Origin: Microcystis wesenbergii NRERC-220
GTDB taxonomy: Bacteria > Cyanobacteriota > Cyanobacteriia > Cyanobacteriales > Microcystaceae
Reading direction: 5' to 3'
Length of the DNA stretch: 64,000 nt
Assembly (NCBI RefSeq): GCF_032027425.1
Contig: NZ_JAVSJA010000001.1
Span: 1,612,001 to 1,676,000 of the forward strand
Made by a program: the position numbers and the translations under genes. Positions 18,306 through 28,716 of the stretch are shown here, piece by piece (position 1 is the first letter of the stretch; each line of letters begins with the position of its first letter). The notes beneath the pieces were generated by a model, which searched no databases, was not told where the DNA came from, and worked only from the letters and a program-made list of their open reading frames with translations.

Positions 18306-19802
18306 TTATTGAGGACGTTTAACCCCACCACGACGTTTAACTTGAAACCCATATAGATAAATTTCAGGTATATTAATTCGACCATCGAGGAGACTTTCCA
18401 CCACACCCAATTGTATTAGATATTGCATAATTTCTTCAGGTTCCTTAACAGGAGGTTGTTTTTCAGGACTCCAGTGAGTTGAGCGCACAGCCTCTAAAAA
18501 AGTTTCTTTTAATATAGGAGCTTCTAACCCTTTTAACTTAGTTTTTAGAGATTCTAACCAAGGATATTCTTCCTGTGCTAATTCTTTAATTCTATCCTCT
18601 GAAGTATCCATTAAAGCACTCTGGAGATCAGAGGGTTGTAGAAGGTATAGCTCGGTCAGTTGTTCAAAACTTTCAAAATGTTCTAATCTTTTGGCTGCCG
18701 CTTTGTCGAATAATTTTAGAAAAGAGCGAGGAGCAATTCTACCCCCAGCATCCTGAAGATGATTAGGTATCCATCGGTAGGTAATGCCTTTTTTAGGACT
18801 AGCTCCCATATATTTACCGATCATTATTTCGATTAATTCTTGAAATAATTGTTCATCACTTCTAACATTCCATCCTAGTTGGGTTGAGCTTTCATAAATT
18901 AAATTAGGGATAATCTGTAAATAGTCTCTCATTTCTTGAGCCGAATTAGCTAACCGTTTAATCCAGAGTTGATAGAGCCAAGAAGGTCGCCATTCTAGCC
19001 GATGGGATTGTAATTTAGAAGCATCAGGAAATCCCAAAAATTCCTCTCTAAATAGGTCGGTACGAAGAAATATTTTTGGTCGAATTCTCTCCCAACGACG
19101 AGAGCGATCGAGCCAAAAAGCTAATAATTCTCTAATCGGATTAGCTAGAGCATTATAAGTAGTCAATAACCGATCTAATTCATCATAAGTAATAAATAGC
19201 CAGTGGTCAGAAGTAATTAATCGTTCGTCTAATTTGTCAAGAACATAATTTAGATGTTCAAAATTATCTTTAACTAAAATTCTCCATTCTGATAAAAGCG
19301 ATAACCTATTTTGAAGAATAGTAGTAATATTTGAATCTAATTCTTGACCTATAATGCTGGCAATATCAGATTCTTTTTCCTGTAAAATGACACCTAAAAT
19401 CAATCCTAACCAGAAACTACGCCATTCAAGATTAGTAGCGTTTTGCATTTCTTCTTCTATAATTTCTGGTATCGGAAATCGTTTTTCAGTTTTGAGAGTG
19501 CGACCAAATCCTGCCATCCATCTGGTCTGATTTAAAGGAGCAAGACCTCGAATATTTAAACTATTAACTAAAGCTTCTCGTCCAGAGGGAATGGCTAGTA
19601 AACGAAATAATTCTGTTTTACCCACACCCCGACCACCTTGAATTAATAAAATGCTTGGCTCCAAAGCTTTTCTATAATCAACCACGGGTAAGAAATTTTT
19701 GAGAAATACGTCTTCATCATCACTTTCCTGTTCAGCAGTTGCTTTTCCAGGAGCAACTGCTCCCATTAATTCCAGTAACTTTTTTTTATCGAATTCAGCC
19801 AT
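18306..19802 (-). CDS. P-loop ATPase, third gene of HEPN/KGGVGRTT cassette
   Basis: The 498-residue protein has a Walker A GGRGVGKT (56-63) and an acidic Walker B-like segment WLFITYDELD (201-210). A further region around 225-260 (DRSRRWERIRPKIFLRTDLF) resembles the sensor part of STAND/AAA-like NTPases. The C-terminal 200 residues are helical, without membrane segments, and may sense or bind a partner. I do not recognise a named family. It starts five bases after the stop of the ParA-like ATPase gene, so the two are certainly co-transcribed and probably act together. Composition is similar to neighbours. The cassette resembles biological-conflict modules that pair NTPases with a HEPN effector, but the function is inferred. 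Confidence 0.75.
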   Translation of the reverse strand: MAEFDKKKLLELMGAVAPGKATAEQESDDEDVFLKNFLPVVDYRKALEPSILLIQGGRGVGKTELFRLLAIPSGREALVNSLNIRGLAPLNQTRWMAGFGRTLKTEKRFPIPEIIEEEMQNATNLEWRSFWLGLILGVILQEKESDIASIIGQELDSNITTILQNRLSLLSEWRILVKDNFEHLNYVLDKLDERLITSDHWLFITYDELDRLLTTYNALANPIRELLAFWLDRSRRWERIRPKIFLRTDLFREEFLGFPDASKLQSHRLEWRPSWLYQLWIKRLANSAQEMRDYLQIIPNLIYESSTQLGWNVRSDEQLFQELIEIMIGKYMGASPKKGITYRWIPNHLQDAGGRIAPRSFLKLFDKAAAKRLEHFESFEQLTELYLLQPSDLQSALMDTSEDRIKELAQEEYPWLESLKTKLKGLEAPILKETFLEAVRSTHWSPEKQPPVKEPEEIMQYLIQLGVVESLLDGRINIPEIYLYGFQVKRRGGVKRPQ

Positions 19803-19807
19803 AATTT

Positions 19808-21184
19808 TTACCGATTGTTTATAATCACATCACGTCCAAATAATTGACAAAGCTTTTCAGCAATAGTTTGATAAGGAGAATCGGTCATAACTTTTACGAG
19901 ATTTGCTAATCTCTCTTTTTCTTCTGGAGTATCGTGCCGTGAGTCACGAGTAAAGAGGGCAATATCTCCCCGCAGACTATTATCGTAGGGGACAACTATC
20001 GGGAAAAATGGTGCATCAGTATCATTAGAGTTAGGGACATCTTCAGATTCAGTATAATAGTTTTCTTGGAAAATTGTATAGGCTCTTTGTCGAAAATTTC
20101 GTAACTCTCTTTCTCGGCCAACTGTTCCTAAAGATGGAGCGAGAGCATGAACTAAAATTAATGGTAAAGGATCCTCAGGGTTAGATAGGGCTAAATGTTG
20201 GATAACTTGGGTTAATCCTGCCCAACTTTGTCGAGATTCCGTACCAAAAATAACCACTGCATGGGAAAAATAAGTAATAGCTAAACCACCAATATCATGA
20301 AAACCTGCTCTTGCATCCATGAGAATAAAATCCAGTGGTCTGCTTAACCTTTCTATTTCTTCTAGCATTTGTTTTAAAATGCCTTGTAGTTGACCATTGA
20401 CAAGATTTTGAAAGTCTAAACGAGCCAATTTTTCTAAATAATCTTGATCCACATTTCCTGCTGGTAGCAATTTTAAGATTTCACCTTCATCTCCTAACAA
20501 ATTTGAGTCATTAATATCTTTTAAACTCAGTTTCCATTTGTCTTTTTGAACTTTCTTTTCTAGCAAATAGTCCATGACACCAGAATTATCGGCAAAATCC
20601 TCAGAAAAAATTGTGGCCAGACCGGGAGCTTCTAAATCAAGATCAACTATAGCGACTCGATGACCATTCCGCGCTAAAGTTAAGGCAGTAGCGGCAATAG
20701 TAGTGGTGCGACCAACTCCTCCTTTGAAGGAAAAAAAGGAGACAATAGCTGGTTTATATCCTTTTTCAACTTTTTCAAAATCCCAAGGCAGTTGCTGCCC
20801 AATTTTATTCTCTGTCCATGCTTGTTTAGCCAGATGACGTTCTAGAATATACCATTTCAAGCTTGGCGATTCATCGAACCAAGGTGCCTTAACTTTTTCC
20901 TTCATGATAAGATCAATCAGGGCTTTATAAGCATCTCCTTCTCCTTTTTGCCACCAAATATCATGGCCATAGTAATCCTCAAGTTTTTCAGACAGGAGTG
21001 TAGATAGATGATTTTCTTCGTTTGATTCTATCTTGTTTGTCCCTGTTAACCCTAGAAATAAGCGAATTTTTCCCTCAACATCACGAATAATAATCACGGA
21101 TTCTAGTTTGGCTACAAGAGAACCAAGACTGGAATCCTGAAAGCAGTCCCTTACCCTAGCAAAAGTTTCACTAAAACTAATCAT
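19808..21184 (-). CDS. ParA/MinD-like ATPase with KGGVGRTT motif
   Basis: The 458 residues have an uncharacterised N-terminal domain (1-140, with an alpha/beta segment IIIRDVEGKIRLFLGL). This is fused to a deviant-Walker-A SIMIBI ATPase: FKGGVGRTT (153-161, with the signature lysine K154), switch I region VDLDLEAPGLA (180-190), and Walker B-like FILMDARAG (286-294). ParA/MinD proteins dimerise on ATP and position partners; in this subfamily, with R in place of K before TT, the role is unknown to me. Seven bases separate it from the upstream HEPN-like gene and five from the downstream P-loop gene: one operon. The N-terminal domain deserves a profile search. Confidence 0.8.
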   Translation of the reverse strand: MISFSETFARVRDCFQDSSLGSLVAKLESVIIIRDVEGKIRLFLGLTGTNKIESNEENHLSTLLSEKLEDYYGHDIWWQKGEGDAYKALIDLIMKEKVKAPWFDESPSLKWYILERHLAKQAWTENKIGQQLPWDFEKVEKGYKPAIVSFFSFKGGVGRTTTIAATALTLARNGHRVAIVDLDLEAPGLATIFSEDFADNSGVMDYLLEKKVQKDKWKLSLKDINDSNLLGDEGEILKLLPAGNVDQDYLEKLARLDFQNLVNGQLQGILKQMLEEIERLSRPLDFILMDARAGFHDIGGLAITYFSHAVVIFGTESRQSWAGLTQVIQHLALSNPEDPLPLILVHALAPSLGTVGRERELRNFRQRAYTIFQENYYTESEDVPNSNDTDAPFFPIVVPYDNSLRGDIALFTRDSRHDTPEEKERLANLVKVMTDSPYQTIAEKLCQLFGRDVIINNR

Positions 21185-21191
21185 CAGAATC

Positions 21192-21623
21192 TTAAATATC
21201 CTTACTAGAAATATAACCGTTTAGCACTAATCTGAGAATAATATCTCGATAAATTTCTTCAGCATATTCAACGGCCGAGTTAGCCTGATCTTCAGTCCAA
21301 TATCCAGATTGATAATATCTTCTTTCTGGGTGATTTTGCCCTAGAACAGTTCCCCGGATGCGAGAAACTGGTAACTGTTGCTCTAAAATAGGATAGAGAA
21401 TTCCTAATCTTTCCCTCGCTTTACCTTCTAATTCCTCGAGATCATGTCCGAATTTTTTAGCGGCTTTTTGATCATTTTTAAAATACTGTTCTACTAAAAA
21501 CTTAAAAGCGCATTCTACTACATAACCAGCTAGGTAAATGGCATTGTCCCAACGTTTTTTAGACAGCAAAATTTTGGCATCTTGCAAATGTCGTCCCGCT
21601 GCACTAGCAAATAACTCGGTCAT
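21192..21623 (-). CDS. HEPN-domain-like protein, first gene of the cassette
   Basis: This 143-residue all-helical protein has the hallmarks of a HEPN domain: an N-terminal helix AAGRHLQDAKILLSKKRWD, a second helix AIYLAGYVVECAFKFLVE, then FGHDLEEL, and a last helical pair after RRYYQSGYW. HEPN proteins include RNases of toxin-antitoxin and defence systems and also non-catalytic scaffolds. The canonical R-X4-6-H catalytic motif of HEPN RNases is not obvious, so catalytic activity is uncertain. It is the promoter-proximal gene; the 711-base gap upstream is shared with divergent chlH. Confidence 0.7.
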   Translation of the reverse strand: MTELFASAAGRHLQDAKILLSKKRWDNAIYLAGYVVECAFKFLVEQYFKNDQKAAKKFGHDLEELEGKARERLGILYPILEQQLPVSRIRGTVLGQNHPERRYYQSGYWTEDQANSAVEYAEEIYRDIILRLVLNGYISSKDI

Positions 21624-22334
21624 AGATGTATCGAATCAAATAAAAACTTTTTAGCCATAAACAAATTCTACCACCATAACGAAACTCTAAGAACTTTACT
21701 TCATTTTTGATTTTTTAACCTAAACTTGCCAAATTTTCTGAAACTATTGCCTGATTTCCTCACTATAATTAAGCTGTTGACTATCTAAATTACTCCTTAA
21801 GACTGCACCAGAGTGCCAGAGTTGCCAGTTCGAGCATTTGTACTAAAATTTCCCCTACTCAGTTTAAATCCAGTACAGCTTACCGGCTACTGAATCCTAA
21901 CCCTAACAACAATTTTTGATTTTTACCAGAGGTCTAGGACAAGGACAAAAAGCTCATCTTGATTGAGTTATAGCACTTGCAGATGTCTATGAGATGATCT
22001 CGAATCCTAACCCTGATCATGTTTGAACAGGGACATCTCGTCTGAGGTGCTGATTAATAACACTTTTGTAATTAAAAGTCAATAGATTAAATATTAATTT
22101 TTGTAAAGAAAAGCCTGAGTAGTTACTCAAAAAGCTCTTTACCATCTGTTACAAAATATGGCAAGATATTTATCGAATTGTGTCAAAACCCAGAGTAAAT
22201 ACTCACTTGGGTGACATTTTCTGATACAAAACAGAAACATATATATCCAAATACCTTAAACAAAGGGCGATCGTCATCAGATGACGAAAATCACTTCATA
22301 CCAGACTCAGCAATCATAAGGAGAACCATCATAT
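21624..22334. other. Divergent promoter region between HEPN cassette and chlH
   Basis: No supported gene in these 711 bases. It must contain the promoters of the leftward HEPN cassette and of rightward chlH. The segment 21889-21945 is an inverted copy of one end of MITE-like element D. An AAGGAG ribosome site at 22318-22323 precedes the chlH ATG. The rest is AT-rich without a motif I can name. Confidence 0.5.
21889..21945. repeat. Solo end of MITE-like element D
   Basis: Reversed, this matches about 50 bases of the left end at 10502-10560 (ACCTCT-GTAAAAATCAAAA followed by TTGTTGTTAGGGTTAGGA), with few differences. The partner end is not evident, so it is a remnant or a differently bounded copy. 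Confidence 0.6.
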
Positions 22335-25300
22335 ATGTTCACTCACGTCAAGTCCACCATTCGTCACATAGTTCCCGACGGGTTGAATGGTCGATCGCTG
22401 GTCAAGGTGGTCTATGTCGTGCTAGAACCTCAGTACCAAAGTGCGCTGAGTAGTGCGGTCAGGGAAATCAACGCTAACAACCCGAAACTAGCGATCGAAA
22501 TTAGTGGTTATTTAATCGAAGAACTGCGCGATGGGGAAAATTATCGCAATTTTCAAGAGGATGTAGCCAAAGCTAATATTTTCATTGCTTCTCTCATCTT
22601 TATCGAAGATTTAGCCGATAAAGTCGTGGCCGCTGTCAGTCCCCATCGGGATAAATTAGACGCAGCGATAATCTTTCCCTCCATGCCCCAGGTAATGCGC
22701 TTAAATAAATTAGGCAGCTTTTCCATGGCCCAATTGGGACAGTCTAAGAGTGTCATCGCTAACTTTATGAAAAAGCGCAGGTCAAACTCTGGCGCTGGTT
22801 TCCAAGATGCGATGTTAAAGTTATTGCGAACTTTACCGCAAGTCCTGAAATACCTCCCCATGGAAAAAGCTCAGGACGCACGCAACTTTATGTTAAGTTT
22901 CCAGTATTGGCTGGGAGGTTCGGCAGAAAATTTAGAGAATTTTCTGTTAATGTTGGCCGATAAGTACGTCTTTGATAATAAGGATGACAGTGTAGTTTAC
23001 AAAGAACCGGTAGTTTATCCAGATATGGGTATCTGGCATCCTTTATCCCTGAAAATGTTCGAGGATGTCAAGGAATACTTCGCTTGGTACAATAACCGCA
23101 GTGATATTGCTGATGACCTGAAAGAACCCTTAGCTCCCTGTGTTGGCTTAATTTTACAGAGAACTCACCTCGTTACTGGTGATGACGCTCATTATGTCGC
23201 TCTCGTGCAGGAATTCGAGTCTATGGGTGCGCGAGTTCTTCCTGTTTTTGCTGGGGGATTAGATTTTTCTAAACCGGTAGAAGAATACTTCTGGGATAAA
23301 AGCTTAAAAGGAGTGGAACTTGCCCTGAGCCAAGCCGAAGGGGCGGTTGCTATCGTTGATACGGTAATTTCCCTGACAGGATTTGCTTTAGTGGGGGGTC
23401 CAGCGCGACAAGATCATCCGAAAGCGATAGAATCTTTAAAACGTCTCAATCGTCCCTATATGTGCGCGTTACCGCTAGTTTTCCAAACCACTCAGGAATG
23501 GGAAGAAAGCGATTTGGGGTTACACCCGATTCAAGTGGCGCTACAGATTGCCATTCCCGAATTAGACGGTGCGATCGAACCTATTATATTATCGGGCCGG
23601 GATGGGGCCACGGGTAAAGCGATCGCTTTACAGGATCGGGTGGAAGCGATCGCTCAACGGGCGCTAAAATGGGCCAATTTAAGAAAGAAACCGAAACTCA
23701 ATAAAAAAGTCGCCATCACCGTCTTTAGTTTCCCCCCCGATAAGGGGAATGTGGGAACTGCAGCCTATCTAGATGTGTTCGGTTCTATCTACGAGGTGAT
23801 GAAAGCGTTACAAAATAATGGTTATGACTTGCAGGACTTACCCGCATCTCCCCGGGAACTGATGGAAGCGGTAATCCATGATGCTCAAGCACAATACCAT
23901 AGTCCGGAGCTAAATATCGCCTATCGGATGTCCGTACCGGAATACGAACGTTTAACCCCCTATTCCGTCCGTTTAGAGGAAAATTGGGGACCACCACCTG
24001 GACACCTCAACAGTGATGGACAGAATCTGTTAATCTACGGCAAAGAATTCGGTAACGTCTTTATCGGGGTTCAACCCACCTTCGGTTATGAAGGGGATCC
24101 CATGCGTCTGCTCTTTTCTCGTTCTGCTAGTCCTCACCACGGTTTTGCAGCCTACTATACCTATCTCAATCAAGTCTGGAAAGCAGATGCGGTTCTCCAT
24201 TTTGGCACCCACGGATCCCTAGAATTTATGCCGGGGAAACAGATGGGAATGTCTGGGGAATGCTACCCCGATAACCTCATCGGGATGATTCCCAATCTCT
24301 ACTATTATGCCGCTAATAACCCCAGCGAAGCGACGATCGCTAAACGTCGCAGTTATGCGGAAACTATTTCCTATCTCACTCCCCCCGCAGAAAATGCCGG
24401 ACTCTACAAAGGGTTAAAAGAACTAAGCGAGTTGATCGGTTCCTACCAAACTCTGAAGGATAGTGGACGTGGGGTGCAAATTGTCAATACTATTGTCGAT
24501 AAATGTTTATTGGTCAATCTCGACAAAGATATAAGTTTACCTGATGGTGACACTGCCCATCTCAGTCAAGAGGAACGGGATAATATCGTCGGTTCGGTCT
24601 ATCGCAAACTGATGGAAATTGAATCGCGCTTGCTTCCCTGCGGACTTCATGTTATTGGGAAACCCCCCTCGGCGGAAGAGGCGGTGGCAACTTTGGTCAA
24701 TATTGCCAGTTTAGACCGGGAAGAGGACGATTTACTTTCCTTACCCCGGATTATTGCCAACAGCATCGGCCGGGATCTAGAGGAAGTTTATCGCAATAGC
24801 GATCGAGGGGTGTTAGAGGATGTGGAATTACTGCAAAACATCACCCTAGCGACTCGTGCTGCTGTTGCTGCTTTAGTCAAGTCCCAAACTGACCCAGAAG
24901 GTCGGGTATCGATGCTTTCTAAGCTGAATTTCTTGAATATAGGCAAAAGATCGCCTTGGATCGAAACTTTACGGTCGATGGGTTATCCACAAGTTGATCC
25001 GGTGGCATTAAAACCCCTGTTTGAATACCTAGAATTCTGTTTAGAACAGGTCTGTGCCGATAATGAATTGGGGGCGCTATTAAAAGCATTGGAAGGGGAA
25101 TACGTTCTTCCCGGTCCTGGTGGCGACCCCATCCGCAACCCCGGAGTTTTACCGACGGGTAAAAATATCCACGCTTTAGATCCCCAGTCTATCCCGACCC
25201 TAGCGGCGGTAAAATCGGCTAAAATCGTGGTGGATCGTCTGTTAGAGCGGCAAAAACTGGATAATGGCGGTAAATATCCTGAAACCATCGCTTGTGTTCT

Positions 25301-26345
25301 CTGGGGAACTGATAATATCAAAACTTATGGGGAATCCCTAGCACAAATTCTCTGGATGGTGGGGGTTCGTCCTGTTCCCGATGCTTTGGGACGGGTGAAT
25401 AAATTGGAATTGATTCCCCTAGAGGAATTAGGAAGACCGCGCATTGATGTGGTGGTCAATTGTTCTGGTGTTTTCCGGGATTTATTTATCAATCAGATGA
25501 ATTTGCTTGACCAAGGGGTAAAAATGGCCGCGGAAGCAAATGAACCGATGGAGATGAATTATGTCCGTAAACACGCTATTGAACAAGCAAAAGAAATGGG
25601 TTTAACGGTTCGACAGGCAGCCACCCGCATCTTTTCTAATGCTTCTGGTTCTTATTCTTCTAACATCAATCTCGCGGTGGAAAATAGCAGTTGGGAAGAT
25701 GAAAAAGAGTTACAGAATATGTATCTCAACCGCAAGGGTTTTGCTTTCGACTCGGATAATCCTGGGATGATGGCCGATAATCGTCGGTTGTTTGAAGCAT
25801 CTTTAAAAACTGCGGAGGCAACTTTCCAAAACTTGGATTCTAGCGAGATTAGTTTAACCGATGTTTCCCACTATTTCGACTCGGACCCGACGAAAGTTGT
25901 CGCTAGTTTACGCGATGATGGCAAAAAACCGGCGGCCTATATTGCCGATACTACCACCGCTAACGCTCAGGTGCGTACTTTATCGGAAACCGTGCGCTTG
26001 GATACCCGCACCAAGTTACTCAATCCCAAATGGTACGAGGGAATGTTAAGTCACGGTTACGAAGGAGTCCGAGAATTATCGAAGCGTTTGGTTAATACGA
26101 TGGGTTGGTCTGCAACTGCTGACGCGGTGGATAATTGGGTGTATGAAGATGTCAACACCACTTTTATTCAAGATGAGGAAATGTGTCAGCGTCTGATGAA
26201 TCTCAATCCTAATTCTTTCCGCAAGATGGTGGGAACCCTGTTAGAAGTTAATGGTCGCGGTTACTGGGAAACTTCTCAAGAGAATTTAGACCGCTTACAG
26301 GAACTTTATCAAGAAGTGGAGGACCGTATCGAAGGAATCGAGTAG
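22335..26345 (+). CDS. chlH: Magnesium-chelatase large subunit ChlH
   Basis: ChlH binds protoporphyrin IX and inserts Mg2+ with ChlI and ChlD, the first committed step of chlorophyll synthesis. The 1,336-residue length, the N-terminal [18 protein letters not shown], and the internal blocks [16 protein letters not shown] and [10 protein letters not shown] are diagnostic of the CobN/Mg-chelatase family and of the cyanobacterial ChlH type. I start it at 22335, where AAGGAG lies about 11 bases upstream and the N-terminus matches the family. A hairpin after the stop (26360-26398) probably ends the transcript. ChlI and ChlD are not in this window. Confidence 0.97.
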   Translation: MFTHVKSTIRHIVPDGLNGRSLVKVVYVVLEPQYQSALSSAVREINANNPKLAIEISGYLIEELRDGENYRNFQEDVAKANIFIASLIFIEDLADKVVAAVSPHRDKLDAAIIFPSMPQVMRLNKLGSFSMAQLGQSKSVIANFMKKRRSNSGAGFQDAMLKLLRTLPQVLKYLPMEKAQDARNFMLSFQYWLGGSAENLENFLLMLADKYVFDNKDDSVVYKEPVVYPDMGIWHPLSLKMFEDVKEYFAWYNNRSDIADDLKEPLAPCVGLILQRTHLVTGDDAHYVALVQEFESMGARVLPVFAGGLDFSKPVEEYFWDKSLKGVELALSQAEGAVAIVDTVISLTGFALVGGPARQDHPKAIESLKRLNRPYMCALPLVFQTTQEWEESDLGLHPIQVALQIAIPELDGAIEPIILSGRDGATGKAIALQDRVEAIAQRALKWANLRKKPKLNKKVAITVFSFPPDKGNVGTAAYLDVFGSIYEVMKALQNNGYDLQDLPASPRELMEAVIHDAQAQYHSPELNIAYRMSVPEYERLTPYSVRLEENWGPPPGHLNSDGQNLLIYGKEFGNVFIGVQPTFGYEGDPMRLLFSRSASPHHGFAAYYTYLNQVWKADAVLHFGTHGSLEFMPGKQMGMSGECYPDNLIGMIPNLYYYAANNPSEATIAKRRSYAETISYLTPPAENAGLYKGLKELSELIGSYQTLKDSGRGVQIVNTIVDKCLLVNLDKDISLPDGDTAHLSQEERDNIVGSVYRKLMEIESRLLPCGLHVIGKPPSAEEAVATLVNIASLDREEDDLLSLPRIIANSIGRDLEEVYRNSDRGVLEDVELLQNITLATRAAVAALVKSQTDPEGRVSMLSKLNFLNIGKRSPWIETLRSMGYPQVDPVALKPLFEYLEFCLEQVCADNELGALLKALEGEYVLPGPGGDPIRNPGVLPTGKNIHALDPQSIPTLAAVKSAKIVVDRLLERQKLDNGGKYPETIACVLWGTDNIKTYGESLAQILWMVGVRPVPDALGRVNKLELIPLEELGRPRIDVVVNCSGVFRDLFINQMNLLDQGVKMAAEANEPMEMNYVRKHAIEQAKEMGLTVRQAATRIFSNASGSYSSNINLAVENSSWEDEKELQNMYLNRKGFAFDSDNPGMMADNRRLFEASLKTAEATFQNLDSSEISLTDVSHYFDSDPTKVVASLRDDGKKPAAYIADTTTANAQVRTLSETVRLDTRTKLLNPKWYEGMLSHGYEGVRELSKRLVNTMGWSATADAVDNWVYEDVNTTFIQDEEMCQRLMNLNPNSFRKMVGTLLEVNGRGYWETSQENLDRLQELYQEVEDRIEGIE

Positions 26346-26359
26346 AATAGATAGATAAG

Positions 26360-26398
26360 ACTTGAGAGACTGGCTAATCACCGGTCTCTTGAGTTTTG
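26360..26398 (+). terminator. Probable terminator after chlH
   Basis: ACTTGAGAGAC (26360-26370) pairs with GTCTCTTGAGT (26384-26394), allowing two G:U pairs, and TTTT follows. It lies 15 bases after the chlH stop codon and just before the next gene's ATG at 26406. Confidence 0.55.
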
Positions 26399-26405
26399 AA
26401 CAAAG

Positions 26406-26933
26406 ATGAAAAATAACTTTTGGGGGTTAATTTGGTCTAGTTTTTTAGGAATTCAGTCATTGGTGCTGGGATTCCTGGGTTTTGTCGCTAGTTTACTTGC
26501 GTGGGCATTTGCTGGGCAGACACCTATTCCTCTAGTGGTTCTTTTTGTTATAATCACGATAGCTATATTAGTTATAGCAACTCTAATTACAGCGTTACAA
26601 ACGGCACTAGAAGAATATCAAAGAGTCAAGCAAAATATTATTCCGAAAATCCTACGAGTTCAAAAGGACGCAAATAATAATATTCAATGCTTACTCGAAG
26701 CCTCCAATTTATTTGCCGCTCAACTAATGATATCGTTTTACTATACGGACGAAGATGGGTTTGAAGTATTAATCGGTGAGGGGGTTGTTAAAAATGTACA
26801 AAGCGATCAAAAAATACAGACAGTTCTCGACCAGCCAGAAGCGGGCTATCAAAATGTTTTAGACGGATTAGCTAATAACGACGATACAATTATTCAAAGA
26901 ATCAAAGTCAAACCGAGTATTTATAAAAAATAA
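26406..26933 (+). CDS. Two-helix membrane protein of unknown function
   Basis: The 175 residues start with two strongly hydrophobic segments (about 8-37 and 41-66), then an amphipathic coil TALEEYQRVKQNIIP and a soluble C-terminal domain (about 75-175) that is predominantly beta-strand-like (QLMISFYYTDEDGFEVLIGEG). I do not recognise a family. The next gene begins 20 bases later with the same polarity, and the C-terminal domain faces the same soluble-partner theme, so the two are probably an operon and may interact. Confidence 0.65.
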   Translation: MKNNFWGLIWSSFLGIQSLVLGFLGFVASLLAWAFAGQTPIPLVVLFVIITIAILVIATLITALQTALEEYQRVKQNIIPKILRVQKDANNNIQCLLEASNLFAAQLMISFYYTDEDGFEVLIGEGVVKNVQSDQKIQTVLDQPEAGYQNVLDGLANNDDTIIQRIKVKPSIYKK

Positions 26934-26953
26934 TTAAACCTGTAGAGGAAAAT

Positions 26954-27355
26954 ATGGAAAACGTCACAGAAACTCCCCTTTTATCCCCCAAAGGAACTTT
27001 TCCTGCCACTGTCGTTAAGGTTATTGACGACTATAAATTAGTAATGAATAGAGGTGAACAGAACGGAATTCGAGAAGGTCAAAGAATGATGGTTTATCGT
27101 ATCGATGACGAAGAAATATTAGATCCCCATACTGGCGAATCTTTAGGGTTTCTCGAATTAGTAAGAGGTACGGGAAGAATTATTTTCGTTCAAGATAAAA
27201 TATCTATAATTGAAACCGATCAGAAAAAAACTTATAGAAAAAGAATAGAAAATTCTTCTTTGGGATTGAGGAGTTATAAATCTGAAGTGGTAGAATCCGA
27301 TGAATTAAAACCTTTTGATAATGCTCAAGTTGGCGATTTAGTCAAACCTATTTAG
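26954..27355 (+). CDS. Small soluble beta-rich protein (FlgT C-terminal-like)
   Basis: The 133 residues contain one compact beta-rich domain: ATVVKVIDDYKLVMNRGEQ, then GIREGQRMMVYRI, then GESLGFLELVRGTGRI. The pattern 'V-I-D...V-N-G-...-G-V-..G-...V-Y' recalls the FlgT C-terminal domain found in many non-flagellar proteins, often near membrane proteins. No catalytic residues are apparent. It follows the two-helix membrane gene at 20 bases, has GTAGAGGA as ribosome site, and ends just before a hicB relic and the first nested transposon. Confidence 0.6.
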   Translation: MENVTETPLLSPKGTFPATVVKVIDDYKLVMNRGEQNGIREGQRMMVYRIDDEEILDPHTGESLGFLELVRGTGRIIFVQDKISIIETDQKKTYRKRIENSSLGLRSYKSEVVESDELKPFDNAQVGDLVKPI

Positions 27356-27362
27356 ACCTATC

Positions 27363-27536
27363 GATGGAACACCAATATTAGAATACTTTTTATCTCTTAA
27401 ATATCCGATTTCAATTTATCCCGAAGAAGAGAGCGGATACACCGCGTTAATTCCAGATTTAGATGGTTGTATTACTCAGGGGGAAACTTTAGAGGAAGTG
27501 ATGATTAATATTGAAGAAGCTAGAAAGTTTATTTTA
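27363..27536 (+). pseudogene. hicB-like antitoxin relic interrupted by nested transposon copy A
   Basis: The frame reads LKYPISIYPEEESGYTALIP then DLDGCITQGETLEEVMINIEEARK, the signature N-terminal half of a HicB antitoxin (partial RNase H fold). No start codon precedes it in frame and the transposon begins at 27537 after a TA. On the far side of the transposon the plus strand at 30532-30570 encodes SGKKAIPLPSQR and a stop, the usual HicB ending, although a few codons between the halves seem lost. This supports insertion into hicB. Confidence 0.75.
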
Positions 27537-28150
27537 TGGCATAGAACGAGTTAGTTAGGACAGATGCCTGAAGGCTTTACTCACAGCATCCACAAGGTTT
27601 TCACTATCATTGATAATCTGACTATGGCATAGAACGAGTTAGTTAGGACAGATGCCTGAAGGCTTTACTCACAGCATCCACAAGGTTTTCACTATCATTG
27701 ATAATCTGACTAACATAGTTTTTCAATCTAGCCCAGAACTTTTCAATTTTGTTGAGGTCTGGAGAATAGGCGGGTAAAAATAGCACTTCACATCCCGCTT
27801 TAGCTAACAATTTTTTGATTCTCTCTTTGGGATGAAAACTGGCGTTATCAATGATGATAATTTGACCGGGTAGTAGTTCGGGTAATATGGCATAGAACGA
27901 GTTAGTTAGGACAGATACCTGAAGGCTTTACTCACAGCATCCACAAGGTTTTCACTATCATTGATAATCTGACTAACATAGTTTTTCAATCTAGCCCAGA
28001 ACTTTTCAATTTTGTTGAGGTCTGGAGAATAGGCGGGTAAAAATAGCACTTCACATCCCGCTTTAGCTAACAATTTTTTGATTCTCTCTTTGGGATGAAA
28101 ACTGGCGTTATTAATGATGATAATTTGACCGGGTAGTAGTTCGGGTAATA
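27537..28150. repeat. Stack of truncated IS630 ends (three partial units before the main copy)
   Basis: The terminal sequence TGGCATAGAACGAG recurs at 27537, 27625, 27888 and 28151. The first three units are cut after 88, 263 and 263 bases. Each cut lies exactly at a TA of the parent element (CTGACTA at 27619-27624, GGTAATA at 27881-27887 and 28144-28150). Unit 3 differs from unit 2 by single substitutions. This looks like repeated insertion of the element into itself at TA sites. Confidence 0.85.
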
Positions 28151-28168
28151 TGGCATAGAACGAGTTAG

Positions 28169-28716
28169 TTAGGACAGATGCCTGAAGGCTTTACTCACAG
28201 CATCCACAAGGTTTTCACTATCATTGATAATCTGACTAACATAGTTTTTCAATCTAGCCCAGAACTTTTCAATTTTGTTGAGGTCTGGAGAATAGGCGGG
28301 TAAAAATAGCACTTCACATCCCGCTTTAGCTAACAATTTTTTGATTCTCTCTTTGGGATGAAAACTGGCGTTATCAATGATGATAATTTGACCGGGTAGT
28401 AGTTCGGGTAATAGCAATTGTTCTATCCACTCACACACCAACTCTGTATTACAGTACCCCTCAAACACCATTGGCGCGAATCGTGGAACCACGCCACCAA
28501 CCGCTGATCACACTAACTCGTTCGCTACAGTGACCTAACTTTAAAGCCTCAAATCTTTCTGATTTGTGACAATATCCATAAGGATAATCGATGGTGTTAT
28601 CTATTCCAGCTTCATCAATATAGACAAATCTTTCCGGGGCATAACCTCTGATTTTTTGGAGAAACTCTTTTCGGGCTTCTTCATCTCTTTCTCTGTAGCC
28701 ATAAGTTTTTTTTTAC
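28169..28716 (-). pseudogene. IS630 transposase, C-terminal DDE half (copy A)
   Basis: The minus-strand frame contains IIIIDNASFHPKERIKKLLA and LPAYSPDLNKIEKFWARLKN, the second D and the E of the IS630 DDE catalytic triad. Upstream on the same strand, YAPERFVYIDEAGID supplies the first D. A one-base frameshift near 28490 separates these parts, and the N-terminal half lies beyond the ISL3 insertion. The gene cannot make a full transposase. Confidence 0.85.

Noticed and set aside
21192-21623. Calling the HEPN-like protein a definite RNase toxin
   Set aside because: The R-X4-6-H catalytic motif is not evident, so I only call the fold.
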